DNA of 64,000 nucleotides, taken from the NCBI RefSeq assembly GCF_000380045.1, contig NZ_KB904351.1, forward strand, positions 1 to 64,000, in the 5' to 3' direction. The position numbers and the translations under genes were made by a program. Positions 47,720-55,292 of this stretch are shown in pieces. Position 1 is the first letter of the stretch. Every line of letters starts with the position of its first letter. Origin of the DNA: Streptococcus marimammalium DSM 18627. GTDB taxonomy: Bacteria; Bacillota; Bacilli; Lactobacillales; Streptococcaceae. The notes under the pieces are model-generated. The model ran no database searches. It worked only from the letters and a program-made list of their open reading frames with translations, and had not been told where the DNA came from.

Positions 47720-49053
47720 TGGAAAAATTCATGTCTACCTTTTTGTTTATAGTATTTCCATTTATTTCTTTGTCTCTTGATTTACTTTTATTTTCAAAAG
47801 TTAATCAAAGAAGGTTATCTTTGAAAGAAATCTTCTTAGCTATTATTATTCGATTACCGATTGCAGTATTGTCAGTAACTTTAATTACTATCTTTAAAAT
47901 TAATTTTTTGTCTTATTTTGATTATCCTCTCTATATGACACTCCTCTCTTTCCTTTTTCTAAGACCATTACCAATAGTGTTGTTAATTTTTTATGGTTTG
48001 TTTTCACCAACGCTCTACATTCTTTTTAATAGAATGATTGTTTCTTTTGTATTACCAATTTTGGGTTTTAAAGAGCAGTTGCTAAACAATTATTTTTGGT
48101 ATTTAATGGTTAATATTATTGTTACGTCTTATTGTTTATTTTTTTTAAAATGGTTACAGTATGACTTTACTAAATTGAAGAAAATTTTCCTGGATATTAA
48201 AGAAAAAAATATTATTTATTTTGCTAATTTCATAATGTTCTTATATCATTTAGTTTATGGATTACTTAGTTATTTAGATTATGAGAAGCTAATTGGAACG
48301 GAGAATTACCGTAATTTCATGTTTGTGATTTACTTAATTTTTTTCATGAGTCTTATTAATCAAATGGATAGACGTTTGCGTAAGCAAGTGCAAGAGCAGT
48401 TAAGTTTCCAAAAAGATTTGCAATTGCAGGGAATGGAAAAATATAATAAGCAAATTGAAGAACTTTATAAGGAAATTAGAAGTTTTCGTCATGACTATAT
48501 CAATTTATTGACAACATTGAGACTGGGCATTGAATCTGAGGATATCAATCAAGTCAAAGCTATTTATAATTCTGTTCTCAAAGATTCTGATGTGAACTTT
48601 AAAAATCATAAATATGATTTAGGACGATTGGTCAATGTCAACAATCCAGCATTAAAGAGTTTACTGGCTACTAAATTTTTTCAGGCAACAGAAAAACAGA
48701 TTTCAGTCAGCATTGATGTTCCTGAAGTCATTGAAGTTCAAAAAATGGACTTAATTGACTTTATCACGGTTGTTTCAATCCTTTGTGATAATGCGATAGA
48801 AGCAAAGCCAAGAGAAATGTCGATTGCCTTTCTTTCATCGGGTAATAAGCAATTATTTATAGTGGAAAACACCATCAAAGAAGAAACGATTGCTATTTCA
48901 AGCCTCTATGACTATGGAGTGAGCACCAAAGGCGAAGGAAGAGGCATTGGTTTATATAATGTCATGAAAATTGTTGAACACTATCCCAATGTTTCTCTAA
49001 AAACCAGTGCACAGAACTATCATTTTAGTCAAGTTTTGGAGATATATTTATAA
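47719..49053 (+). CDS. HPK10-type peptide-sensing histidine kinase, BlpH/SilB type
   Basis: A 444-aa kinase. Six to seven transmembrane helices fill residues 1-215, as in receptors for exported peptide pheromones. A coiled-coil linker follows (about 218-250), then the phosphoacceptor His258 in SFRHDYINLL. The ATP domain has LCDNAIEA (N box) and GEGRGIGLYNV (G box). HPK10 kinases lack a classical D box. Coupled by a TAATG overlap to the response regulator. The cognate pheromone gene is not next to it. Confidence 0.88.
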   Translation: MEKFMSTFLFIVFPFISLSLDLLLFSKVNQRRLSLKEIFLAIIIRLPIAVLSVTLITIFKINFLSYFDYPLYMTLLSFLFLRPLPIVLLIFYGLFSPTLYILFNRMIVSFVLPILGFKEQLLNNYFWYLMVNIIVTSYCLFFLKWLQYDFTKLKKIFLDIKEKNIIYFANFIMFLYHLVYGLLSYLDYEKLIGTENYRNFMFVIYLIFFMSLINQMDRRLRKQVQEQLSFQKDLQLQGMEKYNKQIEELYKEIRSFRHDYINLLTTLRLGIESEDINQVKAIYNSVLKDSDVNFKNHKYDLGRLVNVNNPALKSLLATKFFQATEKQISVSIDVPEVIEVQKMDLIDFITVVSILCDNAIEAKPREMSIAFLSSGNKQLFIVENTIKEETIAISSLYDYGVSTKGEGRGIGLYNVMKIVEHYPNVSLKTSAQNYHFSQVLEIYL

Positions 49054-49059
49054 ATGAAA

Positions 49060-49100
49060 TAAACTCTCTAGATGGTAAAACTATCTAAAGAGTTTATTGT
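49060..49100 (+). terminator. Terminator after the histidine kinase
   Basis: TAAACTCT (49060-49067) pairs with AGAGTTTA (49089-49096), with an inner TAGAT/ATCTA helix, followed by TTGTTAT. It separates the two-component genes from the regulated genes. Confidence 0.65.
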
Positions 49101-49156
49101 TATATTTACCAGAATATTATAGTTGAACTTATTATTTAGTCAGGTAGTCACTGATT

Positions 49157-49223
49157 ACCATTTGGGACATTTCGATGACTGTTTAGGAAAAGATAATGAT
49201 AAAAAAGCTTGTTGTGCTATACT
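49157..49223 (+). promoter_or_regulatory. Regulator-type promoter, direct-repeat box 2
   Basis: Boxes ACCATTTGGGA (49157-49167) and ACTGTTTAGGA (49178-49188) have a 21-bp period, spacer CATTTCGATG, then 29 bases to the extended -10 TGCTATACT (TATACT 49218-49223). No -35. It drives the gene at 49276. Confidence 0.82.
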
Positions 49224-49275
49224 AAACTTATAAAGTTATTCACTAACATGAGAATATTTACTGGAGGTTATACAA

Positions 49276-49611
49276 ATGTTTCATACAAAAAAAGCTGATA
49301 AAACAGCAGAATTTCAAACTACTATTGTGCCCTTAATAGAATCCTTCAAAGAAAAAATGGCATCTTATGACGATACCTTTCATCAAGCCATAGTGGCTAA
49401 AATTGATGAAGGGCTTAAAGAAATTTCGCCAAAAGGTGGTAGTGTTTTAAGTATTTCTTTAAAAGTGAAGTGGTTAATCAAAGAGATTGGTGCTATTAAG
49501 CATGATGGACCAGTGACATTGACCACTGAGGAAAGTGAACTTTACCGCTCTATTGAAGAAACTAATGCTAAATACAGTGACAAAGGACATGGCACCTTCT
49601 TTAAGATATAA
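49276..49611 (+). CDS. Bacteriocin immunity-like small protein
   Basis: A 111-aa, soluble, Lys/Glu-rich, all-helical-looking protein without signal peptide. The segment LTTEESELYRSIEE (about 82-95) resembles the C-terminal helix of class II bacteriocin immunity proteins (EntA_Immun-like four-helix bundles). Immunity is inferred from size, composition, the box-2 promoter and neighbours, not from a diagnostic motif. RBS GGAGG before the ATG. Confidence 0.65.
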   Translation: MFHTKKADKTAEFQTTIVPLIESFKEKMASYDDTFHQAIVAKIDEGLKEISPKGGSVLSISLKVKWLIKEIGAIKHDGPVTLTTEESELYRSIEETNAKYSDKGHGTFFKI

Positions 49612-49679
49612 AGATATCATTTTAGAGATTGAGATTTTTCTGAAAGATTAAATTATTTGTTAAAAGAAAGGGACAACTC

Positions 49680-49928
49680 ATGAATAAATACAAAGTACTG
49701 TTACCAATGTTATTAAATATCATACTATCTGGTCTGACTGGATTAATGTTATCTATTCCTTATTTGAAGATATGGTGGTTACTATTGTACAGCTCTTTAT
49801 TTGAAGTATCTATCTATTGGTTGATTAATAAATCATTAAAAACGGATCGTACATCCTTACAGATTTCAAAGCGTTTTAAAAGTTTTTTAAATCAGACCAA
49901 ATGGTTTCAACTCTTGTTGATTGCTTAA
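49680..49928 (+). CDS. Small two-helix membrane protein of the immunity cluster
   Basis: An 82-aa protein with two hydrophobic segments (about 6-26 and 30-48) and a basic C-terminus. It is 68 bp after the preceding gene and probably on the same transcript. RBS AAAGGGA. No family recognised; small hydrophobic partners of immunity genes are common in blp-like loci. Confidence 0.55.
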   Translation: MNKYKVLLPMLLNIILSGLTGLMLSIPYLKIWWLLLYSSLFEVSIYWLINKSLKTDRTSLQISKRFKSFLNQTKWFQLLLIA

Positions 49929-50439
49929 TATTCTTTAATTTTTTCAAGAGTTCAAACCCACTATTTTTAATTTTAAATACTTTTGCATTTTCTATATTTA
50001 ATTTTCTTCTAATTATTAATATTAAAAATAATATTTCTAAATAATAACAATTTATCAACTATATTTGGTTATTAAAAACTTAATTAAAAAGAAGACCAGA
50101 TGATATCTAATCTTCTTTTATGCTACAAAAAATAATTTTAGTTTGATAATTATCAAACAACTATATAAATACGCTTTTATAAAAATCTTTTCATGGATAT
50201 GTAAATTAAAACGTCCAGAATGGTAAAACTATTAAAAAATTATTTTGAGTCATCCTTCCTAAAGAGTTGATTTTTAATTTTAAATGGTTATTATTTCCCA
50301 TTTATGATAGTTCAACGACTGTTTAGGATTTAATAGAATATTTCTCTTAATTTTTGAGATAATAGATTAACAAAAAACATAAACATTTGGAAAATCTCTT
50401 CCAAAAATCATGTTCACTTTTTAGTTATAGGAGAATAAC
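49929..50439. other. 511-bp gene-free stretch in the immunity cluster
   Basis: AT-rich gap with four visible elements. A terminator-like hairpin AAAAGAAGA (50087-50095)/TCTTCTTTT (50111-50119). A perfect palindrome GTTTGATAATTATCAAAC (50141-50158). A minus-strand half-site ACCATTCTGGA (50224 back to 50214) followed by CGTTTTAAT. And the box-3 promoter (50297-50363). No convincing reading frame on either strand; it may hold a decayed gene. Confidence 0.6.
50297..50363 (+). promoter_or_regulatory. Regulator-type promoter, direct-repeat box 3
   Basis: Boxes CCCATTTATGA (50297-50307) and ACTGTTTAGGA (50318-50328), then 29 bases to the -10-like GATAAT (50358-50363). Box 1 is the most divergent of the set; box 2 is identical to those at 49178 and 51125. 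It drives the CPBP gene at 50440. Confidence 0.75.
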
Positions 50440-51045
50440 ATGTTCAAAAAAATTAAATACTTTTTTATAGGAATGATGTTACCAGTTATTTCTGGTGCCT
50501 TGAAGTATAATCTCAATATGAGAGGTAAAAATGAACTATTATTTATAATCATCAATCTTTTACTTTTATCGCTATTTATTTGGTTTATTAAAAAAGAAAA
50601 TGTTGTTAGTCTCAGTTTTCTAAGTAAAAAACAATTTTTTCAATGGTTGTTCTTTTTAGGACTTTCTATTGCACTACTTTTCATTTATACCAGTATTTTT
50701 GATGTAACAACTAATAATTCTGATTATCTTTATGAAGAAATGACGAAAGGACTCAGTCTTTTATTTATTGTTACTGTTTCAGTTTTAGCCCCAATTCAAG
50801 AAGAATTAACGTTCAGAGGGTTAATACAAGAAGGTGTTTTTAAAAATTCTTGGTTAGGTATAATCTTAACGACTTGCGTCTTTGCTCTATTGCATGAACC
50901 TAGTAATGTCGTTTCATTTATCTATTATGCACTTTCTTCATCCATTTTCGCCCTCTCTTTAAAATCAAGTAAAAATCTACTCGTACCGATACTATGTCAT
51001 ACGGGATATAATAGCTTCATAACTCTTTACGTATTGTTATTTTAA
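50440..51045 (+). CDS. CPBP-family membrane protein (CAAX-protease-like), first copy
   Basis: A 201-aa integral membrane protein with about five to six helices and the CPBP (Abi) motifs: EELTFRGLI (EExxxR, about 127-135), FALLHEPSN (second motif His) and LCHTGYNS (HxxxN). In lactic acid bacteria such putative intramembrane proteases give bacteriocin self-immunity or process peptides. Its regulated promoter and neighbours support immunity. RBS AGGAG before the ATG. Paralogous to the gene at 52565. Confidence 0.82.
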   Translation: MFKKIKYFFIGMMLPVISGALKYNLNMRGKNELLFIIINLLLLSLFIWFIKKENVVSLSFLSKKQFFQWLFFLGLSIALLFIYTSIFDVTTNNSDYLYEEMTKGLSLLFIVTVSVLAPIQEELTFRGLIQEGVFKNSWLGIILTTCVFALLHEPSNVVSFIYYALSSSIFALSLKSSKNLLVPILCHTGYNSFITLYVLLF

Positions 51046-51103
51046 ATCATTAAGTTATCCAGTCATATAAATGTCTTATTATTTCTCAAAAAACACTGAT
51101 TTT

Positions 51104-51170
51104 ACCATTCAGGACGTTTTAATGACTGTTTAGGAAAAAGGATAACTAAAATAACTTATTGTGCTATTAT
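51104..51170 (+). promoter_or_regulatory. Regulator-type promoter, direct-repeat box 4
   Basis: Boxes ACCATTCAGGA (51104-51114) and ACTGTTTAGGA (51125-51135), spacer CGTTTTAATG, then 29 bases to the extended -10 TGCTATTAT (TATTAT 51165-51170). It leads into the immunity-like run 51245-53176. Confidence 0.82.
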
Positions 51171-51244
51171 TTAGTTATAAAAACATCACTATGGTATTAA
51201 AAATCAATGACATACGCAATGATGTAAAAAGGAAGGAAAAAATT

Positions 51245-51567
51245 ATGACAACCTCTTATAAAGAAAAAAGTATTGCTTTAGTGACAAGCTTGGAAAAAGA
51301 AATTGCTGCCATGGCTATTGCTAGTGAGTCTAAACAAAATGCTCTCAAAACGATCCAGGAATTTTTAGACCTTCGTCACTCCAAAGAAGAAGTGAAGCTG
51401 TGGTAGCTTCTAAAATACGTCGCTTTGTTATAGTATTTGGAAGACATCTAATGCCTGGTGGTATTGTTTTATCGAAAGAAGGCAGTGAGATATGGCATCA
51501 AATTCAGGCATTAAACAGCTCATCTGAAACGACAAGCAAGATATATCCTTTTGCTTTTAAAGGATAA
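51245..51567 (+). pseudogene. Frameshifted bacteriocin immunity-like gene
   Basis: A first frame encodes 53 residues (MTTSYKEKSIALV...) and stops at 51404-51406. A second frame, open from GTG 51400 to the TAA at 51565-51567, encodes 55 more (VVASKIRRFVIVFGRHL...). Adding one base near 51391-51396 joins them into about 107 residues, the size of the intact neighbours. The second half has LSKEGSEIWHQIQAL, typical of the last helix of immunity proteins. RBS GGAAGG before the ATG. It may be a true inactivating mutation, a sequencing error or programmed shifting; the last is least likely. Confidence 0.65.
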
Positions 51568-51632
51568 TCAAAAGAAGTTATGATTTTGTAATGAAGGTTA
51601 TCTACTGGTTAGAGACAAGAAAGGGGTCAATA

Positions 51633-51959
51633 ATGTTGAAAAAGGCACTAAAAGCAACAGTTAAAAACTTGTATCAAATCATTAGAGATGAGTACACTCT
51701 CAATGAAAAAATCAATTTAAATCACTTGACCAAGATTTTTTTAGTGTTCCTAGAAGAAGGCAAGTCAAATGATGTGATCCTGCGACAGAGAGCAAAGGAA
51801 TTTGTGACAACGGTCAATAAAAAAATTGTGACTGCGGGTGTGACGCTTCCTGAAGACGCTAGAAAATTAATTGATACTATTGATTGTTTATCAAGGGCGG
51901 GGACTGTTTCACTGTTTCATTTTTTAGTATTTCGATTTTTAAAACTGTCACTTGGATGA
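51633..51959 (+). CDS. Bacteriocin immunity-like protein
   Basis: A 108-aa helical, basic protein. The C-terminal LPEDARKLIDTIDCL (about 77-91) resembles EntA_Immun-type immunity proteins. I start at ATG 51633, with AAGGGG about eight bases upstream; an in-frame ATG at 51591 has no RBS. No transmembrane segment in most of its length, though the last 20 residues are hydrophobic. Function inferred from the cluster. Confidence 0.68.
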   Translation: MLKKALKATVKNLYQIIRDEYTLNEKINLNHLTKIFLVFLEEGKSNDVILRQRAKEFVTTVNKKIVTAGVTLPEDARKLIDTIDCLSRAGTVSLFHFLVFRFLKLSLG

Positions 51960-51974
51960 TTGGAGGAAGTTATA

Positions 51975-52310
51975 ATGGCAACATTTACAAATGATACACT
52001 TAAACAAGCAACTACACTTATCAATACTTTAAATCAAAATTTCCAAAACTCTAAAAAAGGGTTGGGAGATGAACAAAAATTTCAAAGTAATATTGATGGT
52101 ATCATGAGAACTATTGAAAAAAACAAAAAGATTGATAATGTTATATTGCTAGAATTGGAAAAATTTTATCAAACGGCTAGTCTTTTGGTTGGGATTGGAC
52201 AATTAAAGTTGGAAGCTGATGCCTATCAAGCATGGAAATCCTATGATCGTTTCCATTTTGAATACGTCAAACCAAATCTTAAACTATATGGCCCAATTGC
52301 GATGATGTAA
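51975..52310 (+). CDS. Immunity-like helical protein of the cluster
   Basis: A 111-aa soluble protein, predicted mostly helical, without signal or membrane segment. GGAGG at 51962-51966 supports ATG 51975. Size and position match bacteriocin immunity proteins, but no family motif was recognised, so the role is contextual. 15 bp after the preceding gene. Confidence 0.6.
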   Translation: MATFTNDTLKQATTLINTLNQNFQNSKKGLGDEQKFQSNIDGIMRTIEKNKKIDNVILLELEKFYQTASLLVGIGQLKLEADAYQAWKSYDRFHFEYVKPNLKLYGPIAMM

Positions 52311-52371
52311 AATTAATAGGACAGGTTAAGCAAATAACCTGTGCTATTAAAATAAAAAATAAAAGGAGAAA

Positions 52372-52539
52372 ATGATGCAATGGTTAAAGGAACTGATTTT
52401 TATTTTAGGAACTGTACTTATTGTTTATTTTGTACTTAAAGACGGTATGAAAGATGAGCGTGAGCGTTATAAAAAAGAATTATCACAGAAAAAAGGGAAT
52501 TCCATCTGGTTAAGAATGCTTAGATGGCTTTTTCGATAA
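52372..52539 (+). CDS. Small single-helix membrane protein
   Basis: A 55-aa frame with AAAAGGAGA directly before tandem ATGs (52372 and 52375). One N-terminal transmembrane helix (about 5-22, ELIFILGTVLIVYFVL), then a highly charged segment (KDERERYKKE) and an amphipathic end. A hairpin ACAGGTT/AACCTGT (52321-52342) precedes it. Unknown function; possibly part of the immunity unit. Confidence 0.55.
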   Translation: MMQWLKELIFILGTVLIVYFVLKDGMKDERERYKKELSQKKGNSIWLRMLRWLFR

Positions 52540-52564
52540 ATGAATTCAAAAAAAGGAGAAGAAT

Positions 52565-53176
52565 TTGGCAAGAGTAGGTAATTTTTTTATTGGGTTATTA
52601 GGTCCTCTTTTTTTGGGGGCTATCTTATACATGTTTCGTTTTGATAATAGAGCGGTAAATGATATCGTTCAAGTGGTGTTAGAGATCATTCTATTGTGGC
52701 TTAGTTTTCGGTATTTTCAAAAGTCTGAGATAGACAAACTTCGTTTTCCAACTAAAAAGCAATGGTTAATTTTTCTTGTGTCTTTGGTGACAATTTTTTT
52801 ATATTCCGGTATTTACAGTTCTGTTTTTGTTCTTCATTCACAGTCGGGTACTGATATTAATAATAGTTTGATGACAGATGGTTATCAATTATTATTAGTT
52901 TTAAGCATTACCATTTTTGCTCCATTGGAAGAAGAGTTGTTTTTAAGAGGATTTATCCAAAAAGGTGCTTTTAAAAACACATGGTGGGGTATTGTACTCA
53001 CTTCTAGCATTTTTTCAATCCTACATGGTCCAGAAACATTTGCTTCATTTGGCTATTATGCACTCTTTGGAGCAATATTAGGTACTGCCTATAAAAAGAG
53101 CAACAATTTATGGGTTTCAATCTTATGTCATGCAGGGATTAATACTATTATTTTGATAGTGCCATTACTAGTATAA
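52565..53176 (+). CDS. CPBP-family membrane protein (CAAX-protease-like), second copy
   Basis: A 203-aa paralogue of the protein at 50440. Motifs EEELFLRGFI (about 121-130), FSILHGPETF and LCHAGINT are intact, with about six hydrophobic helices. TTG start at 52565 is used because AAAGGAG lies at 52552-52558 and no ATG fits. It closes the regulated cluster. Putative intramembrane protease or bacteriocin immunity protein. Confidence 0.82.
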   Translation: MARVGNFFIGLLGPLFLGAILYMFRFDNRAVNDIVQVVLEIILLWLSFRYFQKSEIDKLRFPTKKQWLIFLVSLVTIFLYSGIYSSVFVLHSQSGTDINNSLMTDGYQLLLVLSITIFAPLEEELFLRGFIQKGAFKNTWWGIVLTSSIFSILHGPETFASFGYYALFGAILGTAYKKSNNLWVSILCHAGINTIILIVPLLV

Positions 53177-53314
53177 CTGACCAATAATGACTATAACAAC
53201 ATCGGCAACGACACCAATTACCTTATTAAATTTTTTCAAAATTATTCCATACAGGACTGAATCGGCAGGGTCTTTTATGATATAATGTCTGATAGTAAGG
53301 GAGAATAAAACAGC

Positions 53315-54505
53315 ATGTATCAGAAAAAATATCGTCGCAATATCAGCCTTCTTGGAGGATTAGATTTCCTATCCTTTTTTGGCATTACCACTTTTTGGGT
53401 CTTATTTCTTAGCCAAAACGGGATGAGTTTATTAGAAGTTGGTCTTTTGGAAAGTCTATTTCATGGAACTAGTATTCTTTTTGAAATTCCTTCAGGCATG
53501 CTGGCAGATCGATTCACCTATAAAACCAATCTTTATATCAGTCGAGTGATGACTATCCTATCCAGTCTTTTAATGATTTTAGGACAAGGCAATTTCTGGA
53601 TTTATGCCATCGCCATGATTCTAACCGCCTTGGGTTATAATTTTAGCTCAGGAACAGATTCTGCCATGCTTTTTGAGTCGGCTAAAGAAGCGGGGCTTGA
53701 GTCACGCTACTTAAAAATCACAAGTGTCATTGCTGGCTTTGTTGAAGCAGGATTAGCCCTTGGCAGTGTTATGGCTAGTTTTTTTGTTCATGGTCTTTTA
53801 CATTATACTTACTACATCATGATTGTTTTGTCATTGATTGGTATTGGGTTAATCTATCTGATGAAAGAACCACAGTTAAAAGCTAAAGAAGGTGAACAGA
53901 CAACTTTAAAATCAATCGTTTTAGTTGTGTCAAAAGAATTTAAAGAAAAACCAGGGCTACTCTTTTGGATGCTTAGTTTTCAATTTGTCGCTAGCATCAT
54001 GTGTATGTTTTATTTCTACTATCAAAATGAACTACCAAATTTAACCGTTTGGCAAATTAGTTTTATCATGCTTTTAGGGAGTGTCATCAATGTTTTAGCC
54101 GTTTGGTTGGCTAGTCGTATTGGTGAAAAATGGCATTCCAGACGCATTTTTCCGATTTTGGTCTTTCTAACAGGACTGAGTTTTGTTTTTGCTATCACTG
54201 GAAATGTCATCTTTTATGCTTTGATTTATCTTCTTAGTAATGGCTTATATGCCTTATTTTTACCCATTTTCAACAACGATCTACAACACAATTTACCAAG
54301 TGAAGTGAGAGCAACGCTGTTAAGTGTTAACGCTATGTGTTTTAGCTTGTCAATGATTATTGTTTTTCCTTTCACGGGTTGGTTGATTGATAATTGTGGT
54401 TTTGCAAGAACCTTTATTTTGCTAGGTTTATTGCTAGTATTACTAGCACCGATACTCTATTTTAAAAATAGAGATGTTATTATTTCAGATGATGTTAGTG
54501 AGTAA
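53315..54505 (+). CDS. Major facilitator superfamily transporter
   Basis: A 396-aa permease with about twelve transmembrane helices and the family loop motif in EIPSGMLADRFTYK (about 57-70). Substrate unknown; resembles drug-efflux-type MFS proteins of Gram-positives. An extended -10 TGATATAAT (53278-53286) precedes it, without a repeat box, so it is probably not part of the immunity regulon. RBS AAGGGAG. Confidence 0.85.
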   Translation: MYQKKYRRNISLLGGLDFLSFFGITTFWVLFLSQNGMSLLEVGLLESLFHGTSILFEIPSGMLADRFTYKTNLYISRVMTILSSLLMILGQGNFWIYAIAMILTALGYNFSSGTDSAMLFESAKEAGLESRYLKITSVIAGFVEAGLALGSVMASFFVHGLLHYTYYIMIVLSLIGIGLIYLMKEPQLKAKEGEQTTLKSIVLVVSKEFKEKPGLLFWMLSFQFVASIMCMFYFYYQNELPNLTVWQISFIMLLGSVINVLAVWLASRIGEKWHSRRIFPILVFLTGLSFVFAITGNVIFYALIYLLSNGLYALFLPIFNNDLQHNLPSEVRATLLSVNAMCFSLSMIIVFPFTGWLIDNCGFARTFILLGLLLVLLAPILYFKNRDVIISDDVSE

Positions 54506-54565
54506 ATAATCGCTATCGTTTTGTCAATATTTAGTCTTAACGATAACAATCATAAGGAGGATGAT

Positions 54566-55279
54566 ATGGCAATCCAAAACATCACACTATTCGCCCTCTT
54601 TTTAGAAGGCATTTTATCCTTTTTTTCTCCCTGTGTTTTACCCATCTTACCGATATATATTGGGATTTTAGCTGGAGATAGTGATAAAAACAGTCAAGAT
54701 CGTTTAGTCAAGCGGCAAAAAAGAGTGCTGATTAATACATTATGTTTTATTTCAGGCATTGCTTTAACTTTTTTTATCTTAGCCTTTGCGAGTAGTCTTT
54801 TAAGTCGTTTTTTAAATGAGCATTTAAAATTATTACAGATGATTAGTGGCATTTTGATGATTGCGATGGGACTATTTCAAATGGGATGGCTTAAAATTGA
54901 CTTTCTACTGAGAGAATTTTCAGCTAAACAATCGATATATAAAGTAGGTCAAAAAGTAGGGCCACTCTTAGCTTTTTTACTAGGATTTACCTTTAGTTTT
55001 TCTTGGAGTCCCTGTATCGGTCCTATTTTAGCGAGTGTCTTCTTTTATGCCAGTTCCCATCAAGGAAGTCTTAGCATCCTCTTTTTGTTAGTTTATTCTA
55101 TTGGTTTTATGCTCCCGTTTTTACTAGTGGCTATTTTTTCTCAGAAAATACTCCAATTCTTTAAACAACAAGTAAAATTTGTCAGCTATACTAAAATTGT
55201 TTCAGGCCTTATTCTACTTGTGATTGGCATTAGCATCATGACGGGATCATTTACGACTGTTATGAATCATTTAATATAA
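54566..55279 (+). CDS. ccdA: CcdA-type thiol-disulfide transport membrane protein
   Basis: A 237-aa DsbD-beta-like protein with six transmembrane helices that carries reducing power across the membrane. The paired redox Cys are in FFSPCVLPILPIY (about residue 24) and SWSPCIGPILA (about 151). ATG 54566 is supported by AAGGAGG at 54554-54560; an upstream in-frame ATG lies before this RBS. 13 bp before the thioredoxin-like lipoprotein it should reduce. Confidence 0.92.
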   Translation: MAIQNITLFALFLEGILSFFSPCVLPILPIYIGILAGDSDKNSQDRLVKRQKRVLINTLCFISGIALTFFILAFASSLLSRFLNEHLKLLQMISGILMIAMGLFQMGWLKIDFLLREFSAKQSIYKVGQKVGPLLAFLLGFTFSFSWSPCIGPILASVFFYASSHQGSLSILFLLVYSIGFMLPFLLVAIFSQKILQFFKQQVKFVSYTKIVSGLILLVIGISIMTGSFTTVMNHLI

Positions 55280-55292
55280 GAAAGGTTAACCC

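Noticed and set aside
49876..50058. Minus-strand 60-codon frame near the opposite-strand half-site, considered as a pheromone precursor
   Set aside because: It begins with TTG without an RBS, has no double-glycine leader, and half of it is antisense to the 82-aa protein gene.
53250..53286. CCATACAGGA before the MFS gene, considered as a fifth regulator box
   Set aside because: The second box is absent and the distance to the -10 does not fit the 29-bp rule of the other four.
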